64,000 nucleotides of DNA, from positions 2,337,501 to 2,401,500 of the forward strand of contig NC_011566.1 of the NCBI RefSeq assembly GCF_000014885.1. The letters are read 5' to 3'. The DNA comes from Shewanella piezotolerans WP3 (GTDB lineage: Bacteria > Pseudomonadota > Gammaproteobacteria > Enterobacterales > Shewanellaceae). Positions 38,255-47,720 of the stretch are shown here, one piece after another. The notes beneath the pieces were generated by a model that had not been told where the DNA came from, ran no database searches, and saw nothing but the letters and a program-made list of their open reading frames with translations. Every line of letters starts with the position of its first letter. The first letter of the stretch is position 1. Made by a program: the position numbers and the translations under genes.

Positions 38255-38283
38255 AAAAAAGCGCCTTTCGGCGCTTTTTTATT
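38255..38283 (+). terminator. Terminator of the comEC-msbA-lpxK-ycaR operon
   Basis: AAAAAAGCGCC-TTTC-GGCGCTTTTTT; symmetric, so it can also stop the convergent MBL gene. Confidence 0.93.
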
Positions 38284-38310
38284 GCTAGTTTACAAAATCC
38301 ATATTGCGGG

Positions 38311-39228
38311 CTATAGCCCGCTATATAACGTATCTATCCACTTATCTTCAGATATGAAGCTCCAGCTCCAGCCTTTAAAATTTTCAGGCATACCTTTTTT
38401 CTTGATATCCTCTAAAGTAATACCCGCTTCCTTTTGATCTCTCATCCAGTTAATCGACGCATCTAACATGTGCTTAAAGCGAGCTAAATCACTTTTATTA
38501 GCTAAATCGCCGTGACCTGGAATGACGATTGTCTTATCTGTCATATCATGTAAAGCGTTAGCGACGTTATCTCGATAACCTTCCACGTCCCCACCAGCTT
38601 TTAGATCGATATAAGGAAATTTATCTTTGAAGAACAGGTCGCCCATATGCACTATGTTGGCCTTACTCCATATAACAACGCTGTCGCCATCAGTATGACC
38701 TGGACCCATATGGCGCACTTTTAACGCATCGCCATTAAAATGCACGGTAATGCCATGATCATAGGTGATAACTGGCAACGCTTCAGGCGTGGTTTGTTTA
38801 TCTGATGCTAGGCGTTTAAGCACATTATGGTGGGCCATAATCGTACCAGCGCTGCCAAAGTGGGCATTACCACCTGTATGATCACCATGATAATGAGTAT
38901 TGATAATGAACTTTGGGCTACCTGCTTGGATCTCATTTAACGCCGCTGATATTTTATCGGCGAGTGGAGCAAATTGGTCATCAATCATCAACAAACCATC
39001 GTTACCGACTGAAACACCAATATTGCCGCCTGCACCAATAAACATGTAAACACTGTCGCTTAGCTTGATTGGTTTAATCTGTACATCTTTAAATCTATTA
39101 TTGGCTGTCGCACTATTGGTGGTTAGTGCAACAGCAAGTAAGGCGCTGTAACTTAGCATTTTGGCTACGCGTTTCAGTGATAAGTTCATAATGTGGACCT
39201 TAAATGATTGAATTAACTTTTTAAGCAA
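38311..39228 (-). CDS. Periplasmic MBL-fold metallo-hydrolase
   Basis: 305 aa. The frame starts 16 codons upstream of a good signal peptide (MLSYSALLAVALTTNSATA), so secretion is likely and the true start may be internal (the MNLSLKRVAKMLS methionine). The metallo-beta-lactamase motif NTHYHGDHTGG, a GPGHTDGDSVV segment and IPGHGDL supply the zinc ligands. This resembles the SoxH/quinoprotein-associated or B3-like group rather than a true beta-lactamase. Substrate unknown. It stands alone, convergent with the lipid A operon. Confidence 0.85.
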   Translation of the reverse strand: MLKKLIQSFKVHIMNLSLKRVAKMLSYSALLAVALTTNSATANNRFKDVQIKPIKLSDSVYMFIGAGGNIGVSVGNDGLLMIDDQFAPLADKISAALNEIQAGSPKFIINTHYHGDHTGGNAHFGSAGTIMAHHNVLKRLASDKQTTPEALPVITYDHGITVHFNGDALKVRHMGPGHTDGDSVVIWSKANIVHMGDLFFKDKFPYIDLKAGGDVEGYRDNVANALHDMTDKTIVIPGHGDLANKSDLARFKHMLDASINWMRDQKEAGITLEDIKKKGMPENFKGWSWSFISEDKWIDTLYSGL

Positions 39229-39266
39229 ATAAGATTAATGTTACAGAGTTGTTGTGTGGAATGCAT

Positions 39267-39685
39267 TAATACCAATCAGAATAAATATTTGGCCTCTCAG
39301 CGAGAGTTTAGCGACTCTGAGGCAAGGTCATTAAATGCTTCTCGGTAACTGCTACTGCGTGACTCTCCCTTCTATATCCATATAGTCGTGCATTAATGAC
39401 ACTCACCACATCTAACCATCCAGGGATGGAGGGAATGTCTTAAGCATGTCAGGAATATGCTAGGCCATCTGGTTTGCAACGAGTGAAGGCATAGTTGTGC
39501 TACGATTAAGCTCGTTAACACAGCATCAGAAGCTCTAAATCTCGCCATTCTGGAGCGTTTTTGGCTGCCTATTTCAGTGTTGAACAACTTCACAAGGGAA
39601 CAACCATTCTTTCAGTTATTCGCCTTGAATTAGTTAGCCAAAAACAGCTCTGAGTTGATCAAATTCTTATATTGATCGGTATTAC
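39267..39685. repeat. Interspersed repeat, family 2, full copy (~419 bp)
   Basis: The left end reads TAATACCAATCAGAATAAA and the right end is its degenerate inverse, ending TTGATCGGTATTAC. CTCTCAGCGAGAGTTTAGCG follows the left end, as in the copy at 63954. No plausible gene lies inside; the 66-codon minus frame is low-complexity noise. The stretch fills the gap between the MBL gene and the M3 peptidase. Confidence 0.75.
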
Positions 39686-39690
39686 TATAA

Positions 39691-39724
39691 AAAAACCGAA
39701 TACTTTTGCAAGTATTCGGTTTGC
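39691..39724. terminator. Terminator of the M3 peptidase gene
   Basis: ACCGAATACTT-TTGC-AAGTATTCGGT with a run of A on the left, i.e. a T run for the minus-strand transcript. Confidence 0.88.
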
Positions 39725-39781
39725 GGACTTGTTCAGCTTTAGCTAATTGGTTGGTGTTCCAGCCAAATTTAACTTCGCCAA

Positions 39782-41959
39782 TTATTTAGCTAGCAAGCCA
39801 CGGCTGCGAAGCAATGGGTCGATTCCCGCTTCTTTACCACGGAACTGTTTATACAGTTTCATCGGATCTTCACTGCCGCCCTGAGAAAGGACGTTATCTC
39901 TAAAGGCATCAGCAGTCGCTTTATCAAAAATACCATTTTCTTTGAACGCTTCAAAAGCATCAGCACCTAAGATATCTGACCAAAGGTAGCTATAGTAACC
40001 TGCAGAATAGCCGCCAGAGAAAATGTGCGAGAAGTAAGTGCTGCGGTAACGTGGGGCAATCTCACCGATCAATCCCATTTTGTTAAGCGATTCTGCTTCA
40101 AACTTAGCGGCATCTTTTGGCATGAAGTCAGTCACTGTATGCCAATCTAAATCAAGCTTAGTAGCTGCCATATATTCTACAGTTGCGAAGCCTTGGTTAA
40201 ACTTGCTTGCAGCTTGGATTTTCTTTACTAGCTCTTGTGGGATCACTTCGCCTGTTTTGTAATGCTTAGCAAACTGAGCCAACACTTCTGGTTGTGTCAT
40301 CCAGTTTTCCATCACTTGTGATGGGAACTCAACGTAGTCGCGTGGTACTGAAGTGCCTGCTTGAGAGCGGTACTCAACATCAGACAACATACCATGTAGC
40401 GCATGACCAAATTCGTGGAATAGGGTGCTAGCTTCATCAAATGTTAATAGTGCAGGCTCGTTGCCTACTGGGCGAGGGTAGTTCAGAACGTTTACAATGA
40501 TTGGCTTAGACTCAACACCGTTCATGTTGTACTGCTGACGGTACGAGTTCATCCAAGCACCACCACGTTTGCTATCGCGCACGTAATAGTCACCCATAAA
40601 GATTGCCATTAACTCGCCATCTTTGTCGTAGACTTCCCATGTACGCACTTCATCGTTGTACTTAGGTAGGTCAGTACGCTCTTTCACTGTAATGCCAAAT
40701 AAGCGATTGGCTGTATAGAATACGCCTTTAAGGGTGTTTTCTAATGAGAAGTAAGGGCGTGTTTGCTGCTCATTGAAGCTGTACTTAGCAACCCGGATCT
40801 TGTCTGAGTAGTACCACCAATCCCAGCCTGCCAGCTTAAAATCACCGCCTTCGGCATCGATTAACGCTTGCATATCGGCAACTTCAGCTTCAGCTTGTGC
40901 CAACGCTGCAGGCCATACCTTGTTCAGTAAGCCGTATACGTTTTCAGGCGTTTGTGCTGTGCGCTCTTCAAGTACAAAGTGAGCGTGCGTTTTGTAACCC
41001 ATTAGCTGTGCACGTTCTGCACGTAATGCCGCCATTTTCGCAAGGATTTTTTTATTATCGTGTGCGTTGTTATTGTTACCGCGCTCAACATAACCTTTAT
41101 AGATTTTTTCGCGCAGTTCTCGGCTATCGGCATAAGTTAAAAATGGCGTGATTGAAGGGCGTGAAGTGGTAAACACCCATTTACCTTCATGGCCACGTTT
41201 TGTCGCCGTTTGCGCTGCAACACTGATCACATCTTCTGGCAAGCCTGCTAAATCGGCTTTAGTGTCGATAACCAATTCGAATGCATTGGTTTCAGCCAGT
41301 AGGTTGTCACCAAACTCTAGGCTTAGTTTTCCGATTTGCTCGTTGAGTGCGCGCAGTTTGGTTTTGTCTGCATCGCTTAAGTTCGCACCGCCACGAGTGA
41401 AAGATTTATAGGTATCTTGCAATAGTTTTGCTTGAGCAACATTTAAGTTAAGTGAGTCACGTTGGTCGTAGACAGCTTTTACTTTTTGAAATAGTGCGTC
41501 GTTTAGCAATACGTCATCACCAGCAGCAGAAAGCATTGGTGACACTTCTTTCGAGATAGCTTGAAGCTGCTCGTTAGTATCTGCGCCTGTTAAGTTATAG
41601 AAAACGCTAGCAACTTTAGTGGTTAGCTCACCTGAGAACTCCATCGCTTCAATAGTGTTTGCAAATGTTGGCGCATCAGGGTTATCGATTATTGCTTGAA
41701 TTTCGGCTTCATGCTGCGCAATACCGGCTTTAAAAGCGGGCAGGTAGTGTTCAGGCTTTATTTTAGAAAAATCTGGGATGCCAAAATAGGTATCATATGG
41801 CTTAAAGAAAGGGTTACCCGCATTATTCTCAATAATTTGCTGAGCAACGACATTTGGTGCTGTTTGGCTATCGGTTGTGTTATTTGCGCTGCTACATGCG
41901 CCTAAAGAAAGAGTAATTGCAATTGCTGCAACTAAAGGCTTGAGGGTTGATCCCTTCAT
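39782..41959 (-). CDS. M3-family zinc metallopeptidase, lipoprotein (Dcp-like)
   Basis: 725 aa. The signal peptide ends in the lipobox LGAC (Cys ~22), so it is a predicted lipoprotein. The thimet-oligopeptidase active site FHEFGHALHGML (HEXXH) is intact, and RSTYFSHIFSGGYSAGYYSY is the conserved substrate-binding region. It is probably a peptidyl-dipeptidase removing dipeptides from oligopeptides in the envelope. It has its own terminator and is divergent from the M20 peptidase, so both point to peptide use. Confidence 0.93.
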   Translation of the reverse strand: MKGSTLKPLVAAIAITLSLGACSSANNTTDSQTAPNVVAQQIIENNAGNPFFKPYDTYFGIPDFSKIKPEHYLPAFKAGIAQHEAEIQAIIDNPDAPTFANTIEAMEFSGELTTKVASVFYNLTGADTNEQLQAISKEVSPMLSAAGDDVLLNDALFQKVKAVYDQRDSLNLNVAQAKLLQDTYKSFTRGGANLSDADKTKLRALNEQIGKLSLEFGDNLLAETNAFELVIDTKADLAGLPEDVISVAAQTATKRGHEGKWVFTTSRPSITPFLTYADSRELREKIYKGYVERGNNNNAHDNKKILAKMAALRAERAQLMGYKTHAHFVLEERTAQTPENVYGLLNKVWPAALAQAEAEVADMQALIDAEGGDFKLAGWDWWYYSDKIRVAKYSFNEQQTRPYFSLENTLKGVFYTANRLFGITVKERTDLPKYNDEVRTWEVYDKDGELMAIFMGDYYVRDSKRGGAWMNSYRQQYNMNGVESKPIIVNVLNYPRPVGNEPALLTFDEASTLFHEFGHALHGMLSDVEYRSQAGTSVPRDYVEFPSQVMENWMTQPEVLAQFAKHYKTGEVIPQELVKKIQAASKFNQGFATVEYMAATKLDLDWHTVTDFMPKDAAKFEAESLNKMGLIGEIAPRYRSTYFSHIFSGGYSAGYYSYLWSDILGADAFEAFKENGIFDKATADAFRDNVLSQGGSEDPMKLYKQFRGKEAGIDPLLRSRGLLAK

Positions 41960-42174
41960 ATTTTAAATCCCCGAATTATTACTTGTTTTAATTATCATCA
42001 ATATCTTTGCATTGACGTTAACGTCATTAAATATCACGGTTGGCAGTGATAAATCTATTAAAAAAACGTATTGTTTGTAACAAATGTTTCGAATGGCCAT
42101 TTTTTATAACTTAACAGGTTAAAGTTGTGGCAAACTGGGCTCGTTTTTTACAAATAATAATAAAATGGGTAACC

Positions 42175-43671
42175 ATGAAACGTCTAACCCTGTTGTTTAT
42201 CGGTCTATTTTCTCTTCCTTGTATTGCTATTGGAACCCAGTCTGACGAAGTCGCACATTATGCTGTTGAGCATTACGCTGATGAGATGGTTGCTAGTCTT
42301 GCGACATTAGTGCAGTTCAATACTGTAGCCGTTGATGGGCAAACGCCGGACAGCAACCCAGAGTTCATAGGATTTAAGCGTGAGCTTAGAAGTTTGAGCG
42401 ACAAACTAGGCTTAGATTATGTCGACCATGGGTACGTGATATTAATTGGACTTGGGCAACAAGATGACAAAGTGGGTGTCATCACCCATGGAGATGTGCA
42501 ACCAGCCAACCCAGCACTATGGCAACAGAGTCCTTATCAATTAGATATGACATCCCAGCCTGGAAAGCTTATCGGTCGCGGCACCGAAGATGATAAAGGT
42601 CCCATCGTAACAGCCATGTATGCGATGAAATCGATTAAAGATTCGCAGATAAAGTTAAATAAGCGAATAGAGCTGATGGTTTACATGGCGGAGGAGTCCA
42701 ACTGGGAGCCGCTTAAAGCTTTTTTGAAGACATACACTCCAGCCAATATCAACATTACAATCGATGCTGAATATCCAGTAGTGACCGCTGAGAAGGGGTG
42801 GAGCAAAATCGAATTTGTGATCCCAAGTGTTGATGTTGAAGCTGCTAATAAGGGGGCTGCTACTCTTAAGCGCTTCTCAGGTGGCTATTTTGGTAGCCAA
42901 GTGCCTCAACAAGCTCAAGCAGAAATTAGTTTTGCAGATAAGGGGTTAATTCAGCAGTTAAAGGTAGCAAGTAAAACACAGTCAGGAATGACATATCGTT
43001 TTGAGCAAAATGGCTCGACAGTTGTTATTTATGCTGATGGAAAAGCGGCCCATTCTTCAACACCTGAGGACGGTGTTAATGCGGTGACTCATCTGGCGCA
43101 GCTGCTTGCTATCCATCAGTGGCCGAAAAATACCGCATCACTCACACAACAATTTATCCATGAAATGATTGGAATGGGGATTTATGCAGAGAAATTTGGT
43201 GATATCGCTTATAAAGATGATTTTATGGGGCCGATGAGCTTAGCGCCTACAATCGTTAAAGCGGGTAAGCAGGGCACACAAGTCATGATTAATCTACGTC
43301 GTCCGATAGGCAAGACGCCAGAACGACTAGACAGCCAAACTTATGAAGCTCTGGAGCGTTGGCAGGAAAAGCATCAAGTTAGATTAGCAAAGATTGAAAC
43401 CTACTGGGGAAAACCTATGGTGATGCAAGATGCGCCGCATCTTAATACGCTGCTCGATGTTTACTCTCATTTTACTGGTGTTAAAAATCCCCAACCAGTT
43501 GCAATTGGTGGTTCAACAAACAGCAAACTATTTCCTAACGCATTGAGTTTTGGTCCCGCTATGCCTGGTGTTGAGTATACTGGGCATACCGAGAATGAAT
43601 TTATCACCTATGAGCAGTTTATGCTCAACCTGAAAATGTACAGCGCTGCTTTTATTGAGTTAGCTAAGTAA
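42175..43671 (+). CDS. Secreted M20-family dipeptidase
   Basis: About 498 aa from ATG 42175, chosen because a signal peptide (KRLTLLFIGLFSLPCIAIG) starts there; the frame is open from 42127. Zinc motifs are THGDVQPAN, RGTEDDKGP (bridging Asp) and MAEESNWEP (catalytic Glu pair). The dimerisation/lid region and a final His in YTGHTENEF are present. It resembles the PepV/CNDP-type dipeptidases. It may complete digestion of peptides released by the divergent M3 peptidase. Confidence 0.9.
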   Translation: MKRLTLLFIGLFSLPCIAIGTQSDEVAHYAVEHYADEMVASLATLVQFNTVAVDGQTPDSNPEFIGFKRELRSLSDKLGLDYVDHGYVILIGLGQQDDKVGVITHGDVQPANPALWQQSPYQLDMTSQPGKLIGRGTEDDKGPIVTAMYAMKSIKDSQIKLNKRIELMVYMAEESNWEPLKAFLKTYTPANINITIDAEYPVVTAEKGWSKIEFVIPSVDVEAANKGAATLKRFSGGYFGSQVPQQAQAEISFADKGLIQQLKVASKTQSGMTYRFEQNGSTVVIYADGKAAHSSTPEDGVNAVTHLAQLLAIHQWPKNTASLTQQFIHEMIGMGIYAEKFGDIAYKDDFMGPMSLAPTIVKAGKQGTQVMINLRRPIGKTPERLDSQTYEALERWQEKHQVRLAKIETYWGKPMVMQDAPHLNTLLDVYSHFTGVKNPQPVAIGGSTNSKLFPNALSFGPAMPGVEYTGHTENEFITYEQFMLNLKMYSAAFIELAK

Positions 43672-43757
43672 CAGGCACTCTAGCGACAAAAATAGGGTTG
43701 TTTTTTGGCTTAAGCTAGATTGCAGTCGCTGGCAGTAAAACTATTTTGCAGTTCTAC

Positions 43758-43786
43758 TTAAAGCCTGCGGGGGAGTTAGGTATAAT
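43758..43786 (+). promoter_or_regulatory. Candidate sigma-70 promoter of tsaB
   Basis: TTAAAG (43758) and TATAAT (43781) with a 17-bp spacer, ~135 bp upstream of tsaB. The -10 is a perfect consensus; the -35 is weak. Confidence 0.55.
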
Positions 43787-43924
43787 CCCCGCTCTTTATC
43801 GTTAACTAAGCTGCATTTGATATGTTTAACACTGAATATATCGACAGCTAGTAATAGCTACATACGTGAGAGCTTACATGACAGCTTTCGTGTTGTGCCT
43901 GAATTTGAGTTTGGTAAGTAATAG

Positions 43925-44641
43925 ATGACAAAACAGTCCATAGAAGCAACTTCGCTGAGCATACTTGCTCTAGATACATGTACGGAGTCTTGCTCTGCTG
44001 CGTTAACCCATAATCGTCAAGCGTATTGCGAGCAAGCAGATGCACCGCGTGAGCACAGCCAAAGGTTATTGCCAATGGTCAAGTCGGTGTTATCTCAAGC
44101 TGATATCAAGTTGAGTGATGTTGACTTAATCGCTTATGGTCGCGGCCCTGGTAGTTTCACTGGCATCAGGATCTGTACTAGTATCACCCAAGGCTTAGCA
44201 TTGGGACAATCACTTCCTGTCATCGGCATCTCAACCCTTGCTACCATGGCACAAGCTGCTATTGAAGCTGGAGCTCAACAGGTTTTAGCTGCTATTGATG
44301 CACGTATGGGAGAAGTTTATTGGGGGCAATTTATTGCTGTTGATGGCATTGCCACATTAGTGAACGAAGAGGTTGTTAGCGCACCAGATTCGATAGTGTT
44401 AAGCTTGGATGAAACGCAAACGATAACCGCCTGTGGTACTGGTTTTGATGCCTATCCACAGATATTGGAAATGGCTGGTGGCCTTCCAGTATGTGAGCTT
44501 GCTAAATTTCCAGATGCTAAATACATGGCGATATTAGCGCAACAAGGACATTTAAATGGCTTGAGCACCAGTGTTGACGAGCTTAAGCCTGTCTATTTGC
44601 GTGATACCGTGACCTGGAAAAAGTTACCAGGAAAAGAATGA
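43925..44641 (+). CDS. tsaB: tRNA threonylcarbamoyladenosine biosynthesis protein TsaB
   Basis: 238 aa. ILALDTCTESCSAAL opens the ASKHA fold, then REHSQRLLPMV and YGRGPGSFTGIRI are TsaB signatures. TsaB pairs with TsaD and TsaE to make t6A37 on ANN-decoding tRNAs; it has no activity itself. The gene is followed 57 bp later by a small protein and an M50B-like protease on the same strand. Confidence 0.95.
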   Translation: MTKQSIEATSLSILALDTCTESCSAALTHNRQAYCEQADAPREHSQRLLPMVKSVLSQADIKLSDVDLIAYGRGPGSFTGIRICTSITQGLALGQSLPVIGISTLATMAQAAIEAGAQQVLAAIDARMGEVYWGQFIAVDGIATLVNEEVVSAPDSIVLSLDETQTITACGTGFDAYPQILEMAGGLPVCELAKFPDAKYMAILAQQGHLNGLSTSVDELKPVYLRDTVTWKKLPGKE

Positions 44642-44698
44642 TCTGAGCTTATGCCGATTACGCATGAGACAGTGACTTAATAAGTTAAGGACGATTGG

Positions 44699-45007
44699 AT
44701 GCAAATTAATTCAAATCAACTTACCGCTTCCAAAATCGAAGTCAATAAGTCGATAGGAACTAATCAGACGAGCGCTGTGTTGGTGGATGCCGCCGATCCA
44801 GTATTGCCGATCCAAGCGCAACAATCCTATCAATTTAACGACTATAACGAAGATGCGGCAACGCTTAAATCTAGGCTCGGTGCCCATATAGAGTATGAAA
44901 ATGAAACGCGAGGCCAGAGGGGCGCTGTTGCTGAATATCTCAGCACTCAACATGCTGCAAAGCGTGAAGAGATCCAACAGATGGTAGGCATTGATACCTA
45001 TGCCTAG
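44699..45007 (+). CDS. Small conserved hypothetical protein downstream of tsaB
   Basis: 102 aa, soluble, with no signal peptide. The N-terminal half is rich in Asn/Thr and Gln. The C-terminal half (RGAVAEYLSTQHAAKREEIQ then QMVGIDTYA) is the more conserved-looking part and predicted helical. It overlaps the next gene by up to 17 bp, so the two are likely translated together. Function not recognised. Confidence 0.7.
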   Translation: MQINSNQLTASKIEVNKSIGTNQTSAVLVDAADPVLPIQAQQSYQFNDYNEDAATLKSRLGAHIEYENETRGQRGAVAEYLSTQHAAKREEIQQMVGIDTYA

Positions 45008-45728
45008 CAATTTGGAGCGCACGCTCGCTAGCGACACAAATCCGACTAAGACAGCAACTTCATCTGGTACACCTAGCAGAGGCAGATTTTTTCTCGAATT
45101 ATTAGTGGCTTTTTTAGTCACTAAACTACCGTTTGTGAGTGTACCATTCAAATGGCTTGAGAGCTATTTTCATGAGCTATCACATGGTTTGGCGACACTT
45201 TTTACCGGTGGAGCGGTTAGTCATATTCAGCTGTTTCCTAATGGGGCCGGACTCTGTTTTAGTCAAGGCGGATGGCCATTAGCTATTGGCTTTGCTGGTT
45301 ATTTCGGCGCGGCACTGTGGGGCTACCTAATTTTTACATTTGCGACCTGGCCGAAAGGGATCCGTTTTAGCTTTGGTCTGTTAGGCGCGGGGGTCACCCT
45401 AACGACTTTGCTTTGGGCGAGAGACTTACTGACTATTTCGATTCTTGTGTCGCTCGCACTGCTATTTTTAATGCCGTTAAAGCTTAATCTTAATCGATAT
45501 TTAGCCACCAGTTTACGCATTATGGGCTTAATGGTTATTCTAAATGCATTGGCAAGTCCTACTGTATTATTTGGCCTTCAAGGGCAGGGTGATGCCAATA
45601 TGCTTGCACAGCAGAGTTGGATCCCTGCTTGGTTCTGGGTGCTTGTTTGGCTGGCAACGAGTGCATTTATGCTATTTCTATGTTGGCGTCGAGTTGACCG
45701 GCAAGCAGAAAAACGCCAGCTTAAATAA
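44991..45728 (+). CDS. M50B-like membrane metalloprotease
   Basis: 245 aa. FHELSHGLATLFTGGAV contains the HEXXH zinc motif (HELSH), followed by GLCFSQGGW and about five membrane helices, the pattern of Peptidase_M50B family proteins. Two starts are possible (44991 or ATG 45000); both overlap the upstream gene. Site-2-type proteases cut within membranes; the substrate is unknown. It may act with the upstream 102-aa protein. Confidence 0.75.
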   Translation: MIPMPSNLERTLASDTNPTKTATSSGTPSRGRFFLELLVAFLVTKLPFVSVPFKWLESYFHELSHGLATLFTGGAVSHIQLFPNGAGLCFSQGGWPLAIGFAGYFGAALWGYLIFTFATWPKGIRFSFGLLGAGVTLTTLLWARDLLTISILVSLALLFLMPLKLNLNRYLATSLRIMGLMVILNALASPTVLFGLQGQGDANMLAQQSWIPAWFWVLVWLATSAFMLFLCWRRVDRQAEKRQLK

Positions 45729-45817
45729 TATAACAAAGTGTAAATCTCTGTTTCTTAGGCTTGGATTTTAACCTATTGACTGTTAGGTTGATGCCAGCCT
45801 TTATATGGAGATATCGA

Positions 45818-46651
45818 ATGAAAATGAACACCCTAGCCGCCAGCCTTATTCTTACTGGCGCGTTTGGCCTATCAACACTAAGTGCTACTGCAAATGCACA
45901 TGTCCACGAAAATGCTGCGCTAGATAACGCTGTAACGAGTGATTTTCGCCAAACTCAAAATTCAGCCCGTGATAAATACCGACACCCCAAAGAGACCATT
46001 GAATTTTTCGATGTACAGCCAACTGATACGGTTATCGAGTTATGGCCTGGTGGAGGTTGGTATGCCGAAATATTAGCGCCGTATCTTGCTAATAAGGGCC
46101 ATTATATCGGTGGTAACTTTAATGCTAACCCCGATGATGAAAAGCAGCGCAATGGCTACAGGGCCAAGGCGGGCAAAAAATTTGAAAAGTGGATTGCGGA
46201 TAATCAAGCTAAATTGGGTAACGCTTCTACCGTCACTTTCGATCCACCTAGCTTTTACGCGATGGGCGACGATAACAGTGCTGACGTCGTACTGACTTTC
46301 AGAAATCTCCATAACTGGGCAATGAAAGGTTATTTAGAACCTGTATTTGATTCCGCTTATAAAGTGCTTAAATCTGGTGGTACATTTGGTATCGTGGAAC
46401 ATCGAGCTAATCCTGGTATGGACCCCAAAACTGGTTACATGGATCAAGCACAGATGATAAAGCTGGCTGAAAAAGCGGGCTTTACCTTTGTTGAAAGCTC
46501 AGAGATTAATGCAAATGCCAAAGATACTAAAGATTACCCTAAAGGTGTTTGGACTTTGCCACCGCGTTTAGCGCTTGATGATCAAGACAAAGAAAAGTAT
46601 CTCGCAATTGGTGAAAGCGATAGAATGACGCTGAAATTTATCAAAAAATAA
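45818..46651 (+). CDS. Exported methyltransferase-fold protein
   Basis: About 277 aa from ATG 45818, chosen because TGGAG lies ~9 nt upstream and the product starts with a signal peptide (cleavage near ATANA). The mature part has a Rossmann-type SAM-binding pattern: VIELWPGGGWYAEILAPYL (motif I) and VLKSGGTFGIVEH (motif post-I/IV). These match predicted methyltransferases of the COG4798 type. A SAM-dependent enzyme in the periplasm would be odd because SAM is cytoplasmic, so the fold may have another function. An alpha/beta hydrolase gene follows 8 bp later. Confidence 0.78.
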   Translation: MKMNTLAASLILTGAFGLSTLSATANAHVHENAALDNAVTSDFRQTQNSARDKYRHPKETIEFFDVQPTDTVIELWPGGGWYAEILAPYLANKGHYIGGNFNANPDDEKQRNGYRAKAGKKFEKWIADNQAKLGNASTVTFDPPSFYAMGDDNSADVVLTFRNLHNWAMKGYLEPVFDSAYKVLKSGGTFGIVEHRANPGMDPKTGYMDQAQMIKLAEKAGFTFVESSEINANAKDTKDYPKGVWTLPPRLALDDQDKEKYLAIGESDRMTLKFIKK

Positions 46652-46659
46652 TAGGCAAT

Positions 46660-47541
46660 ATGGACAAGTCCTGTGAGCAAGCAAAAGAGATAACGATTCA
46701 ATTACCCCATATCCAATTAGCTGCAAAACTATGGGGTTCTCAGGACAAACCATTAATATTGGCGTTGCATGGTTGGTTAGACAACGCCAATAGTTTTCTA
46801 CCTTTAAGTCAGTATTTAACTGACTATCAAATTATGGCAATTGACTGGCCCGGTCATGGTTTATCTGAGCATCGTCCAGGCAAATATCCACTGCACTGGA
46901 TTGATTACCTCTATGACTTGGATGCGCTGTTAACAGCGCTGCCTACACATCAACAGCCTACAGCCATATTAGGTCACTCTTTAGGAGGTATTATTGCATC
47001 TGCTTATACGGCTGCATTCCCTGAAAGGGTAACGACCTTGATTTTAATCGAGGCTTTGTCGCCTCTTTATGAAAAGGAGAGCAAAGTGAGGCAACGTCTT
47101 AACAACAGCTTTAAGTCTCACCGACGTTATCTGCAAGTTGAGGCTAAAAGCAACAATGTTTATCGAGATATTTCCGTCGCTGTCAATGCTCGTCATAAAC
47201 TTACTGCGTTAGATGTGGCATGGTGCGAAATTCTAACTCAACGCAATATGAAAAAACTCGATTCTGGAGTAAGCTGGCGCAGTGATCCCCGCTTGAAATT
47301 AGATTCCCCATTGAGACTTGCTTATTCCCAAGTTGATGCGTTAATGCAGGCCCATGAGGTCGACACATTGTTGATTCTGGGTAGCCAAGGATTCTCTCAA
47401 CTTAGCAGTGCAATTCCAATCGCACAATGTTGGTTTAATCAGCTTGAAGTCGAGGAAGTTGAGGGAGATCATCATCTTCACATGGGTAGTGCGAAAGCGG
47501 TTTCATTTTCGATAGATAGATTCCTTAAAGCCAAAGGCTGA
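46660..47541 (+). CDS. Alpha/beta hydrolase
   Basis: 293 aa, cytoplasmic. LALHGWLDNANSF supplies the oxyanion-hole HG, IDWPGHGLSEH is the next strand, and LGHSLGGIIAS has the nucleophile elbow G-H-S-L-G. The His is probably in VEGDHHLHMG. The MhpC-like family includes many esterases and hydrolases; the substrate is not evident. It starts 8 bp after the exported methyltransferase-like gene and precedes fadD by ~180 bp. Confidence 0.88.
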   Translation: MDKSCEQAKEITIQLPHIQLAAKLWGSQDKPLILALHGWLDNANSFLPLSQYLTDYQIMAIDWPGHGLSEHRPGKYPLHWIDYLYDLDALLTALPTHQQPTAILGHSLGGIIASAYTAAFPERVTTLILIEALSPLYEKESKVRQRLNNSFKSHRRYLQVEAKSNNVYRDISVAVNARHKLTALDVAWCEILTQRNMKKLDSGVSWRSDPRLKLDSPLRLAYSQVDALMQAHEVDTLLILGSQGFSQLSSAIPIAQCWFNQLEVEEVEGDHHLHMGSAKAVSFSIDRFLKAKG

Positions 47542-47720
47542 AAAAGGGGCTAGGTTTTTCGTTACATATATGTGATGATAATCAAAATTTAAACGCTTGT
47601 ATGATTTATTGGCGTTTCTTATAAATATAAAGATTTGACAGTGTTTAGCTTGTTTATTGGCAAGCTGCAAACGACCGTTGAGGTATTGTTTCCCTTAGGT
47701 GGAAATATTAGGAGATTTTT

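Noticed and set aside
39393..39593. 66-codon minus frame inside repeat family 2
   Set aside because: Low-complexity product within a non-coding repeat; no RBS or homology recognised.
47588..47604. TTTAAACGCTTGTATGA as a fatty-acid regulator operator before fadD
   Set aside because: Imperfect palindrome and I cannot recall the exact lineage consensus; left as a remark.
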